Shown: positions 1 through 11,671 of the stretch, in pieces | Layout: each line of letters opens with the position of its first letter | Position numbering within the stretch: the stretch's first letter is position 1 | DNA from: Dysidea avara | Taxonomy: Eukaryota > Porifera > Demospongiae > Dictyoceratida > Dysideidae | Length of the DNA: 64,000 bases | Assembly: GCF_963678975.1 (NCBI RefSeq) | Contig: NC_089275.1 | Span: 35,936,819-36,000,818, forward strand | Direction of reading: 5' to 3' | Position numbers and translations under genes: made by a program | Notes under the pieces: generated by a model | Seen by the model: only the letters and a program-made list of their open reading frames with translations | Database searches by the model: none | Told to the model about the DNA's origin: nothing

Positions 1-3000
1 GGTAAGGCTCGTGAGGTTTACTCTGCTCTGCCGGTAGACCAAAGTTCAGATTATGAGGTGGTCAAAGGAGCTATCCTGAAGGCTTATGAGCTGGTTCCTG
101 AGGCTTATCGCCAGCAATTTCGTGGGTGTCGCAAAGGAGAGCAGCAAACCTATGTGGAGTTTGCTAGGTCCAAGGAAAACCTTTTTGATCGTTGGTGTAG
201 TTCCAAAGATGTTAATCAAGAGTTTCCCAAGCTTCGTCAGTTAATGTTGTTAGAGGAATTTAAGAACTGTCTACCCTCTGACATCAAAATGCATCTAGAT
301 GAGAGGAAAGCTGATGATTTACACCAAGCAGCCATCTGGGCAGACAATTATGCCCTAACGCACAAGAGTACCTTTAAGAGAGTGCCGCCAACATCTGGAG
401 ACAATACAGGTCGAGTACCTGCAGTTGTGGACCGAAAGCTGCTGTCAGACAATCCATCACCTAAAATGTTAAATCCTAAAGGAAGTACAGTCCCTCCAGA
501 CAACCAGCCTGGTTTGCCAACTGGCCCAGTGTGCTATTATTGTAAGCGTCGTGGGCACGTTAAGGCTGAGTGTAGGGCCTTGCAGAGGAAGCATGCTAAA
601 CCAATGACTGTAGCATCACCAGCCAATGTTGGTACAGCAATTCCTAAGGAATATGCTCCATTTATTTCATCTGGTGTGGTAGCACTGCTAGGTTCAGGGG
701 AGAGTATCCCAATTACAATTCTCAGGGACACTGGAGCAGTTCAGTCATTGATTTTAGAAAGTACCTTGCCTTTTTCTGATGATTCTGCTGTAGGACAGGA
801 AGTAACCTTACAAGGAGTGGAGCTGGGTCACGTGAGTGTACCATTACATAGTGTTCACTTAAAGTGTAATCTGGTAGATGGCCCTGTTATTGTGGGAGTC
901 AGACCTTCCCTCCCTGTAAGAGGTGTATCTCTGATCCTAGGTAATGACTTAGCTGGCCAACGAGTGACTGCCACTGATACAATGACTGTCTCTTCCATGT
1001 CTGTGGGAGTAGTTACTAGAGCTATGGCTAGAAGGCAAGTGACTGAAGCAGACGTTGATAACTCACATGGTGAATTCTCCACTGTTGAAGAAAACGTGGT
1101 AGATGATGAACATTCTTGTAATGTTGAGAAGCAACCTGTTAATCAGGCAAGTACAGAAGATGTGTCCCTGCTTACCTTTACACGCCAAGAGCTTTTGCGG
1201 GAGCAGTCTGATGACCCAGAGATACAGCAACTTTGCCAGTATGCACTTGATGAGCACAAAGTAGATACTGTACCCAGGGGTTACTTCATGAAGGATGGTG
1301 TGCTTATGAGGAAATGGAGGCCTCCCACGGTACCAGCCTCACATGAGTGGAGTGTGATTTATCAGATTGTGGTTCCCCAGAAGTATCGTAGTACTGTATT
1401 GAGTCTGGCTCATGACACGCCCATGGCTGGTCATCTGGGAGTGAGTAAGACACATCGCCGGGTTCTCAATCATTTTTACTGGCCAGGCATAAGTAGAGAT
1501 GTTAAGAAGTTTTGTAAGAGCTGCCACACCTGTCAAGTGGTAGGAAAGGCCAACCAGAAACCCAAAGTTGCCCCACTGAAGCCAATTCCAGTAGCTAAGG
1601 AACCGTTCTCTCATGTGATCATAGATTGTGTGGGTCCTCTCCCAAAGACTAAGAAGGGTAACCAATATCTCCTAACTATTATGTGTGGCTCTACTAGGTT
1701 TCCAGAGGCAATTCCACTGCGAAATATTAAGACCCCCCAGATTGTGAGGGCACTAGTCAAGTTTTTTACGCTCTTTGGTCTCCCCCGTGCTGTGCAATCG
1801 GACCAAGGCTCCAATTTCATGTCCGGACTTTTTCAGGAGGTGATGTTCCAGTTAGGTATTAGTCAGCTGACATCGTCAGCTTATCACCCTCAATCTCAGG
1901 GAGCCCTGGAAAGATTCCACCAAACTCTGAAGTCTATGATTAGAGCGTATTGTTTCCAAGAAGGGAAAGATTGGGATGAGGGAATTCCCCTCTTGTTATT
2001 TGTGGTGAGAGAATCCGTACAAGTATCTTTAGGATTTAGTCCTTTTGAGTTGGTCTTTGGACATACTCCCAGGGGTCCTTTGAAGTTACTGAAAGAGACG
2101 TTGTTGAAGGAGGAAGACCAACCTGAGAGTGTTCTTAGTCACATTTGTGATGTTCGTTATAGACTACAGAAGGCGAATACGTTTGCTCAGGAAAACCTGA
2201 AGATTGCTCAGACTGGTATGAAAACCTGGTACGACCAGAAAGCAAGGGAACGATCTTTTCAGCCTGGTGATCGTGTGCTGGCATTGTTACCTGTACATGG
2301 TAGTCCACTGGGAGCCAGATACTGTGGTCCCTACACTGTGCTGGAGAAGAGTAATGATGTTAACTATATTATTAGTACTCCAGGAAGGAGGAAATCCAGG
2401 CGTCTCTGTCACATTAATATGCTGAAACGCTACCATTGTCAATCTGATTCAGAGGAGAAACCTACAGCATTAACTACAGTAATTCAACAGGAGCAAGTGA
2501 TAGAACCTGACACCAATGGAGAGGACAAATGTGTGATGAGGTTGAGTAACTCTGAGATATTGACTAACCTGGATGAGAAGTTGAAACACCTGTCACCTCC
2601 CGAGAAGACACAGATAGAGTCCCTCTTACAAGAGTTTATGGCAATTTTCCCCGACTCCCCAGGAATAACCACAGCAGCTGTACATGATGTGGATGTGGGT
2701 GAAGCGGTGCCTATCAAACAGCACCCCTATCGTGTGAACCCTGTTAAACGTGACTACATACGTAAGGAGGTGGCATACATGATGGAGCATGGAATCGTGG
2801 AGCCTAGCCTAAGTCCATGGAGTTCCCCATGTGTGTTAGTACCTAAGGCTGATGGGACTTGGAGATTCTGTACTGACTTTAGGAAAGTTAACAATGTGAC
2901 TAAATCTGATTGTTTTCCTTTGCCGAGGATTGAGGACTGTATCGATCGTATTGGTAGTTCACAATTTGTGAGCAAATTTGATTTGCTCAAGGGATACTGG

Positions 3001-3966
3001 CAAGTTCCACTAAGTGAGCAAGCTAAGGCAATATCTGCTTTTGCAACGCCTGATGGCTTGTACCAGTATACAGTTATGCCCTTTGGAATGCGAAATGCAC
3101 CTGCAACCTTCCAGCGAATGATTAATCATGTTATATCTGGTCTAGATGGTTGTGCGGCTTATCTAGATGATGTCGTGGTGTTTAGCCATTCTTGGGAGCA
3201 GCACGTTGATCAATTACGTAGTTTTCTCCATCGGTTGCAGGAGGCAAAGCTGACTGTTAATTTAATGAAGAGCGAGTTTTGTCATGCTAAAGTAACATTT
3301 CTGGGTCATGTTGTAGGACAAGGTCAGGTTGCCCCAGTGTCTGCTAAGATTGAAGCTATTACCAGATTTCCAGTACCTGCTGATAAGAAAGACTTAATGA
3401 GGTTTTTGGGGATGGCTGGTTATTACCGGAAATTTTGTCATCACTTCTCATCGATTGCTGAACCTTTGACTGCACTTCTGAAGGCTGGAGTGAACTTTGT
3501 TTGGACAGACAGGTGTCAAGATGCTTTTGAGAGAATAAAGTTGATTTTACGTTCAGAACCTGTTTTATTGGCCCTTGATTTTGACAAACAGTTCAAACTC
3601 TATGTGGATGCTAGTGACATTGGATTGGGAGCGGTGTTGTTGCAGGAAGATGTAGAAGGTCAAGATTACCCCGTTTGTTTCTTTTCAAGGAAGTTCAATT
3701 GTCACCAACGTAACTACTGTACAAGTGAAAAGGAAACTTTGGCCCTGATTCTCTCCCTTCAACACTTTGAGGTCTACTTGAGCTCGACAGTAGCACCAGT
3801 GCTGGTTTTTACTGACCATAATCCATTAGTCTACATCCAGCATATGAAAGATCGTAATCGAAAGTTGTTACGTTGGAGTTTGTTCCTTCAAGAGTTCCAG
3901 TTAGAGATTCGTCATGTCAAAGGGAAGAACAATGTTGTGGCTGATACCTTGTCTAGAGCTATGTGA
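1..3966 (+). CDS. Gag-Pol polyprotein of a Gmr1-like Ty3/gypsy LTR retrotransposon (5' end cut by window)
   Basis: Encodes the capsid and replication enzymes of an LTR retrotransposon in one uninterrupted frame. The frame is open from base 1, so the true start lies to the left; GTG at 58 is only the first possible start inside the window. Counting from base 58: capsid-like helical region about 1-105 with SCAN-like residues; CCHC zinc knuckle 159-172; protease DTGA at 224-227; integrase HHCC zinc finger about 452-495; integrase catalytic D523, D582, E618 (35 residues between the last two); GPY/F-like tail near 760; reverse transcriptase about 900-1080 with YLDD at 1035-1038; RNase H from D1184 to the stop. 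Integrase precedes reverse transcriptase, opposite to ordinary Ty3/gypsy. There is no gag/pol frameshift and no internal stop, so this copy looks young. No envelope frame follows. Confidence 0.95.
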   Translation, partial: GKAREVYSALPVDQSSDYEVVKGAILKAYELVPEAYRQQFRGCRKGEQQTYVEFARSKENLFDRWCSSKDVNQEFPKLRQLMLLEEFKNCLPSDIKMHLDERKADDLHQAAIWADNYALTHKSTFKRVPPTSGDNTGRVPAVVDRKLLSDNPSPKMLNPKGSTVPPDNQPGLPTGPVCYYCKRRGHVKAECRALQRKHAKPMTVASPANVGTAIPKEYAPFISSGVVALLGSGESIPITILRDTGAVQSLILESTLPFSDDSAVGQEVTLQGVELGHVSVPLHSVHLKCNLVDGPVIVGVRPSLPVRGVSLILGNDLAGQRVTATDTMTVSSMSVGVVTRAMARRQVTEADVDNSHGEFSTVEENVVDDEHSCNVEKQPVNQASTEDVSLLTFTRQELLREQSDDPEIQQLCQYALDEHKVDTVPRGYFMKDGVLMRKWRPPTVPASHEWSVIYQIVVPQKYRSTVLSLAHDTPMAGHLGVSKTHRRVLNHFYWPGISRDVKKFCKSCHTCQVVGKANQKPKVAPLKPIPVAKEPFSHVIIDCVGPLPKTKKGNQYLLTIMCGSTRFPEAIPLRNIKTPQIVRALVKFFTLFGLPRAVQSDQGSNFMSGLFQEVMFQLGISQLTSSAYHPQSQGALERFHQTLKSMIRAYCFQEGKDWDEGIPLLLFVVRESVQVSLGFSPFELVFGHTPRGPLKLLKETLLKEEDQPESVLSHICDVRYRLQKANTFAQENLKIAQTGMKTWYDQKARERSFQPGDRVLALLPVHGSPLGARYCGPYTVLEKSNDVNYIISTPGRRKSRRLCHINMLKRYHCQSDSEEKPTALTTVIQQEQVIEPDTNGEDKCVMRLSNSEILTNLDEKLKHLSPPEKTQIESLLQEFMAIFPDSPGITTAAVHDVDVGEAVPIKQHPYRVNPVKRDYIRKEVAYMMEHGIVEPSLSPWSSPCVLVPKADGTWRFCTDFRKVNNVTKSDCFPLPRIEDCIDRIGSSQFVSKFDLLKGYWQVPLSEQAKAISAFATPDGLYQYTVMPFGMRNAPATFQRMINHVISGLDGCAAYLDDVVVFSHSWEQHVDQLRSFLHRLQEAKLTVNLMKSEFCHAKVTFLGHVVGQGQVAPVSAKIEAITRFPVPADKKDLMRFLGMAGYYRKFCHHFSSIAEPLTALLKAGVNFVWTDRCQDAFERIKLILRSEPVLLALDFDKQFKLYVDASDIGLGAVLLQEDVEGQDYPVCFFSRKFNCHQRNYCTSEKETLALILSLQHFEVYLSSTVAPVLVFTDHNPLVYIQHMKDRNRKLLRWSLFLQEFQLEIRHVKGKNNVVADTLSRAM

Positions 3967-4110
3967 CTATATCATTCTTATACATTATTTGTGATTTTTA
4001 GGCTATTTGAACACTTTCAGTTTTTTTTTGTTTTTGTTTTTTTCACTTTTGCACACTGTACCTGGTTTTACACCCTTGTTTTTGTAGTTGTGGTTGTAAG
4101 CTGCATATCT

Positions 4111-4120
4111 AAGGGGGGAG
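4111..4120 (+). promoter_or_regulatory. Polypurine tract, plus-strand primer site
   Basis: The ten purines AAGGGGGGAG stand about 145 bases after the Gag-Pol stop and just before a TGTG start that suits an LTR edge. In LTR elements this tract primes plus-strand DNA synthesis. The position fits; function is inferred. Confidence 0.65.
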
Positions 4121-4123
4121 CTT

Positions 4124-4590
4124 TGTGGGGGTGTGTGTTACAGTGTACTATTTGCGCATGCGTGGTTGGTTGTAATTAGAGTCCAATTAACGATCACTTG
4201 TTAACACATTGCTGTATTGCTTCTCTCGCCATCGTTGTCACCTAACATTGTCCAAAAAAGGGTGTGGTTTCAATCGATTATTAGAGTATCTCGAGTCAAC
4301 CTTCCAACTTGAAGGTGTGTGGTCACTGAAATACAACTAGCGTAAAAGAGTGTGTCATCGTGGTTTCAATTGATAGATCGATAATGCGTAGAATGAAGAA
4401 TGGGTGTGATCTTGTGACCTATTGTGAAAGCTATCTAGTACCAGTACTTCCGTACAGTAGCCTCCATCATAGATTATATAAGTAAGGAATATATATATAA
4501 TCTATGCTTCCGTAAGTAGCGTAGTCTAAGCACCTTAAATAATCTTGTGGCGTCTATTATGCTGCTGAAAGAAAGTGTTGATACGGAAAA
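4124..4590 (+). repeat. 3' LTR (left edge read, right edge uncertain)
   Basis: The LTR should begin at the TG just after the polypurine tract (about 4124; a second possible TG start is 4136). It contains a TATA-rich promoter-like stretch near 4475-4500. The right edge cannot be fixed because the 5' LTR is outside the window, so neither the terminal CA nor the target duplication can be matched; 4590 is an estimate. Confidence 0.45.
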
Positions 4591-4815
4591 TTAATGCCTT
4601 GATATGGTTTCGTTGGATGAAGAAGACAAGCAGCCTGATTAAAGATAAAAGAAAAGACAAGGCACAGAGGGCACACACTCATCGGCACCCTAAAAGGCAC
4701 ATCCCACTGGTGGGTTTGTTATTGTGGCGTAAAATGGTGGCCATGCGCTGCTTCGTTTGGCCTCTAGGCTTGTGATTGTGGTCAGTCAGTCAGTCAGTCA
4801 GTCAGGCAGTCAGTC
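4591..4815 (+). repeat. Unassigned repeat-like stretch ending in a (CAGT)n run
   Basis: Bases 4591-4780 carry no convincing gene. They end in a tandem CAGT run (4781-4815, one unit altered to CAGG). This may be the tail of the LTR, of another retroelement, or genomic sequence next to the insertion. Confidence 0.4.
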
Positions 4816-5140
4816 TAAAATTCAAGTTTTTGGTGATTTTAAAAATTCTGTATCCGGCCACCTGTGAGTGTTTTGCTGTATTTAATGCTGTTTTATGTAT
4901 TATATGGACTAGTACTACTCCGTAAAGGTGATTTTTGTCTCGTAAGTTATCCCTAGGATGATTTTTAAAGGCAGAATTTTAGACGCCGCGTGAAAATTTC
5001 ACCTGGATTCCTACTTAAATGGTACGACTGTACCGTTTGATAATATTAAATGAATTCTGTAGCTAAGAGGTAGTTACATATGCACACACAGACTGATACT
5101 GTATATTTGTCCAGTAGATGGTACATACGCACATACTTAC

Positions 5141-5230
5141 CAGGTGTGGAGTAAAGCTTCTCAGATATGATACCAGTAATCACACTGTGTGCTGACCTCT
5201 TCTGTGGGTAACTAGCACTACTTTCAGGTT
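5141..5230 (-). CDS. Gene A coding exon 5, last visible exon
   Basis: 90 bases from AG at 5231 to GTAAGT at 5140. It encodes a short helix-like peptide ending ISEKLYSTP, matching gene B exon 5 (AEQLYSTP). The coding sequence must continue to the left. Confidence 0.6.
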
Positions 5231-8200
5231 CTACAGTGTCATTCACATACAATGTAAATTGTTCATAGTATTATTTATAAACATAATAGAATTAGTTTAA
5301 GTTCATAGAGACTTGGTTATAAGTCATTCATTGCATTACTTTGCCAGAAATAAGCTATTGCATGAATCTTCCTGATAAAATTTAATATAGCTAAACAGCA
5401 ACTATATTGTAAATAATTATACTGTATTTCCTTGTATAAAAGCCCGAGAGCTTGTTTCTTTCCAAGCATTTTAGACCTGGCCTATAAATGAATAGGGCCT
5501 GAGACTGGGAATTCAGGTCCAAGTGACACTAGGAATTTGATTGAACTTGAGTTGTGATAGAATATGCCATCATTGTAAAGGTAAACATATAGAGCATAAA
5601 CAAGTTGTATGGTACATATCTGGACTCACGTGGACTACTAATATGGACTACTCATATGATTACTCATTGCACATTATCCCATCAGAAGGCAATAAATGTA
5701 ATGTTAATATGTTTGAAAAACAGTATCAGCAAAGGAAAGAACTATAGCCACCAACAGTAGACTTCATTAATCACCCGATTCTATATTTGAGACTGGTTGA
5801 TAATTTTCCAAATCTGCTGGAATTGAAACAGGCATGTATTTGAATGTGGCTTTAATATGAAACAAGGTATTTATTTTTGAACAAAGCGTAACATACAACT
5901 ACATGCAGCCATGCTTATATCAGGGTTGAAATTTGGTAAGCATCGCTATCCAATTGCAAGATAACCACTTATGTACCTGGGTAAGTGATCCAGGTCAGGT
6001 TGAAAGGCATCTGGGCTAAGGGCTTACCTTTTGGACAGGATATGTATTAAAACAAAGAGAATGGGTACTAGTATCTATTAACTAAACAGTAATATAGGCT
6101 TTATTCACACAATGTAAGTGCTTTCAAAGTTATATTATGTAAACATTGGACGTGGTTCCAACTGGAGTATAGTAACATTTCTCATACTTAATCTTCCCGA
6201 TGAGTGGGAAATGAAAAGTAGTAAGAATTGCATTGTAATATGAAACTTGCTATCTGGTCTATACTTTGGGCTTATACAAGCACAAAATGATCAAAATACT
6301 GCAATTAAACAGTCCATGCAGTATAACCAATTTAAAACTATACTCCCATACTGTACTTCCTTTCTTCTTCTTTAGAATACACTCACTAAGAATGATTTGT
6401 TATTATTTGTAACCTCCATCATTATTATAAGTAATCAACACACATGTTACAATGAACAATCCAGGTGAGACCCACCTATTTTATAATCCAGGGTTGGATG
6501 CATTTGACCTGGACCAAACTCGATAACACAGCCTAGTAGTAACAAGGCAAAAACCAAACAACTGTAAATCATGGGATTGAAATACTCTAATAGAACAATC
6601 ACTGTGGGGTAAAAAAAAGGTGCATGAAAAATGTCGAAAAAAACTTACCATCATTTGAACCATGGACCTCCATACTGAACATCCAAATTCTTAACCACTG
6701 AGCCGTTGCTATCACGGCTGATCACCCCACTTAATTTCTACTTTATAAATGAAGCTTCTATAGCTAAAATCTAAAAGTTCATAATTTCATAGATCTATCA
6801 ACGGAAAATCTAGATTGTTCTAGAACATTCTATGTGTGTTCTATTAGAAATCCTAAAAAAAATGTTTGCTCTAATAGAGCATAACAAAAGAAATTAAATA
6901 AACTCTGTAATACAATACTATTACATACCTATGTTCTGCTTTTGCTTTACTCAACGTTTTTTCGTTATAAGACAATTCAATGGTGGAATGCATTACCATC
7001 GTCTGTAACTGACTGTATCAATTCTCCATTTTTTGAGTACATGGGTGTGGCACTGTGAATCACTCTTGATAATATTAATATGATTGTAACTGTGTATGTT
7101 TTTGTGTTGCAAGTTGTTTACTTTGGTTGTCTTTGTATCGGTTTTACAGTACCTTGCTTTGTTTAGTTTTGTGTATACTGTCTATGCATTGTAATGTGTC
7201 CCTCCGGGTAAGGAAGGACAACTGTAGCCGATTGCTCGGAGGTTAAATATATAAATCAATCATTAAATCAATTCTAAGATGATTATTCCACCTGTACATC
7301 AATTTCAAATGGCTCCCCTGAACAGTTTTTCTATTAGACATACTTCATAGCCATTTTGGTACAGATCAGCGTGGTAGTACACTACTATTAAGACATATTC
7401 ATGCTACTTGTCATCATCATAATTATCATAATAAGTGCTATGCTAATAAAACTTGTGACAATAGGCTGTAAAGTGCATTCTAGCATAAAAGGTGCAGGAT
7501 TTGCTTTGTAAAAATTGAGCAACTGCAACTTATCACATTTTGCATGAAAAATCGAGATACTCTAATAGGACAAACACTGAAAAATCTTAATAGACAAATA
7601 CTGTAGCTAGTATAACTAACTTTGAAGGAATTTACTTACTTTGTTATAAAACACTATTGCAAATAAATACAGGCACTATGCCATGAGCAAGCAAGCACAA
7701 AATTATATCAGCATAAATTGACTTTAGTAATTGGAGCAGTAAGTAGCTATTTTTCTGTATTGGTAGAGCACTATAGTTTGTCATATCATCTTCATTGGAT
7801 CTGTAGATAAGAAGAGCAATGATTTGTGTAAAAACAAACCTCAAAGCCAGTTTATGGTTGGCTTTGGGTGTATATTTTAGCTACAAAAAGAAGTGACATC
7901 CATGCAAAAACAGCCAAGCTGTATAAAAAGGGTGCGGTCTACAAAACCCCTGGGTGAAAAAGTTGTGTAATCAAAGGTGGCAGCCATGAAATGGCTGCAA
8001 TGATGTTGATCATAATAAATTTTATTAATGCACAAAGCCATTTATTAAAATTTATTATCATCTACATCGTTAGAGCCATTTCATGGCCACCACCTTTGAT
8101 TTCACAACTTTTTTCACCCAAGCTTTTTGGAGGTCGCACCCTTTTAATACAGCTTGGCTGTTTTTGCATGGATATTATACAGCAGTAGCTTAAGGGTCTC

Positions 8201-11200
8201 AATATCTATTCTTTCAGTAAGAGAACTATGAAACTGCATGGAGAACTTCATTAGAATAATTATTGTATAGAATTTTGTGCATAGCCTATCATACTACATG
8301 TACCCATATACTGGGTAAATCCCTGGATACCATATTTGATATCTGCATATCTGTATACTCAATACTATTTAGGTGAGTAATGTGTGGAATATTTTAGAAT
8401 ATGAAAATCTGCTTATGTACAGTACTGTAACTCTTCAATCAATATATAACTAACCAAATGATATTATGAAGTTTAGTGTATGAAATAGCAGAAAATTACT
8501 TCTCAGATTAGACATGAATAGGATGGAACATACTGTACATGTATGTATGTATTGTACTGGTATACTTTTGATGGATCACTACTCCGATTCCTTGTACATT
8601 AACACTTACTCATAACAGTAGCAGTTGGCTGGTGTTTACTATCAGACCCATTTTCTACTGGTTTAACTTTACTATCCACAACTGCATTAACTGTGCTACT
8701 GGTATGTGTTTCAGGAGTCTCTGCAACTCCGGCTGCTGCTATAAGGAGTTAGTACAATCACATAATAATAATACATGTACGTGTACACCAACAGTGAATG
8801 CACACAAGACATATGTATGTACTGGAGAGACATTATTAAATGCAGCACATTTCTTTTCAATCAAAGAATTTAAAATTAGCCAACTACTTCAGTGTAACCA
8901 TACACAAATTCAGCAGACTACAGTAACTTTCGACAGAAAAGTTTCGTCAAAACAGCACATAGTACTGTCAATAAGTTTGTACAACTTCATTTTACACTTA
9001 CTTTTGTGTTTCTGTTTCATCCTCCTTTCAGCAAAGCATTGTTTCAATTCTGTAACAAATAATTCATCATTCAACATAATATGTATAAAGTGACTACATG
9101 ACTAGAACAATACAATACATAATGCACATTGTCCCTGCGTAGGCAGATATGATTGATGTTAACTCCAACAGAAAAGTCATGCACTATTTATAGGACATCA
9201 GCTAACAAATTTCTGTACAAACATATATGTACACATCATTATAATCAAATGAACAGTACAAAGTTGTGCAACACACACATATACACTTACTTTTCTGCAC
9301 TTGGTCTAAGATAGTCTGGGCATGAGACATATCAACCAGTTTCCGTAAGATAGTGATGAACTCATCATATTCACAGTGACGTGAAAACCTGTCCTCCAGA
9401 AAAGTTAGGATCCTGTCATTACACTCCTTGGGAGTAGCACCAGACTTTATGTGTTTGTCAAAATATGCAGAAATGTCACAATGTTGTCGTATTATATCCA
9501 TGTTGCGTAGGTAGTCCATGTGGAGCAGTTGGTACACCAAATGATGGTATGTTTTTAGTACAAGCAATGCTACAAAGTAAGGATGGCAAAATAGCCTACA
9601 GTACATCCTTTACACAGTACACCATAAAACACCACAGCACACACAAATGTATGCACTTGTGTGGTGCCCACATCGGTATATACCTGTGTACAGTACATAC
9701 ATATGTACAGCACATACGTACAGTACATACGCAGTATTGGGCAAGTTACATTTTAAAAGTAACTAGTTACATATTACATATTACTTGCAACTGAACTATT
9801 TAGTTACAGTTACATATTATCCATAAAATAAAGTAACTATAATAATATTACATATTATTATTACTTTGTGTCCACAGCCCTAAGCTGTCACGTGTGAAAC
9901 TACCACCTTATCACTTATCACGTGACATGATTTCGTTATTGGGCAATGTGCAAATCTTGGTTATAAGCAAGAAGCTGGTGATTAGCTTCATTCAGTTGGC
10001 TTCATTACTTTGTAGTGGCTAGAGTGGATTACTAACGAGATTAGTAACTTCGTTACTTGTAGTAATAATATTACATAATATTAGACTCGTTACAGTAACT
10101 ATATTACTTAGGTAACGCGTTACATTTGTAAGTAAAGTAACTTGAGTTAGATTACCTGTTTTATAGCGTATTTCGTTATATTACTTAGGTACCACAAAAG
10201 TAATAATATTATGTAACGCGTTACTCCAAACACTGTACATACGTACGCAAGTATGTATGTTATGTGACTGGATATTGGAAAATCAACCACTATGTCATGC
10301 ATGAAATAATTAGAATACTTTACTATGTTGCCGTAAAAGTACATATGTAGCTATGAGAATATTTCAAAGGTTTTCTGGTAATTCAAGGTACAGACTAAAT
10401 TTTTACTCGCTGAAATTTTGATTGGTACTTTGCAATGATTTATTCCAGTCATAAATATTTGAGATGTTAATGTGACAAAGTGGTTGATTTCCAAATTCCG
10501 GTTATGATTATGTATGTACAGTACATACTTATTTATTTATATCATACGCACAGTATGTATGTACGTATGTATATGCATACATAATAAGTACACACTAAAT
10601 AATAGTGAGTTAAGACGAATCTACAAAATATACAAATACTCACACTACAATTAGCAGTGTGCGAAATAACAATCCAGACACTGACAATTTCTGGTCAATT
10701 ACACTAGTTGTCAGGCCATAATTGAATTTGTCCAGAAATAGAGTCCTTTCAAGGTTTAGCACTGAGTTTAGAGTGTGATATTAGGCTGGGAGGGAGGCCA
10801 GACATAGTGGCATTGGCATGTAATTGAGTTATGTGTTTATGGTTTGTGGTGTGGCCACAAAGCCATGTCCAAGAGACCAACAGGGCACAGTAGTACAGTA
10901 CACATGTTGTGCCAGCCTATTTGACTTCATTACTTGGCAAATATACTTATAACCTGTTAGCCATTACTAGCTTTTACTTGTGGTATTCATCTGTACACCC
11001 AACTTGTATTTTGAGTTAGGATGAAGTCCATTTTTACAGTTTACATTCATTTTGAAAGAAACACTATTTCATAGCAGCAATAGTAAAGTTTGACTACATA
11101 GCTATAGTACTACTGAGGTAATTTTTCCTGATGACTCCTTTCCTACAAATGTTCCTGTAACAGCACTGAATTTATAGGAGTTCTTATATGTGACCAGAAT

Positions 11201-11610
11201 CCTAAAATGCTGTGCTTGTCTGATCTGTCACTGTTAGTGAGTGGATGAGTAGTAATTAGTTGAAAGTTTTAAACGTCTGGACAAACTGATTTAAGTCCAC
11301 TCAACTTTCATGTTGTCTTGACAGTGTGTCAGTACATGTCTAAAATGTTATTTCGCATACTGAGTTAGGTAGATACACACTGACATACCTTCCTTTTCAT
11401 CTTCTGGGGTATCATCCCAGTCATTCAATAGATCATGTGACATCATAGATAGCTATTTATGTACAATCTAAACTAAAAGTACAGATTTTACTATAAGACA
11501 CTTATAATTAAAGCTGTAAAGCTGTATTATATTCATACATAGTACGCGATTTGTCTGATGGCTGAAAATCAATGCGGTTTAAGTCCACAAAATGAATGCA
11601 CAACCAATGC

Positions 11611-11671
<61 letters not shown>

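Noticed and set aside
537-2990. Minus-strand open frames under Gag-Pol
   Set aside because: Shadows of the + strand coding region.
1-4590. Endogenous retrovirus with envelope
   Set aside because: Only about 145 bases separate the RNase H stop from the polypurine tract, so there is no room for an envelope gene.
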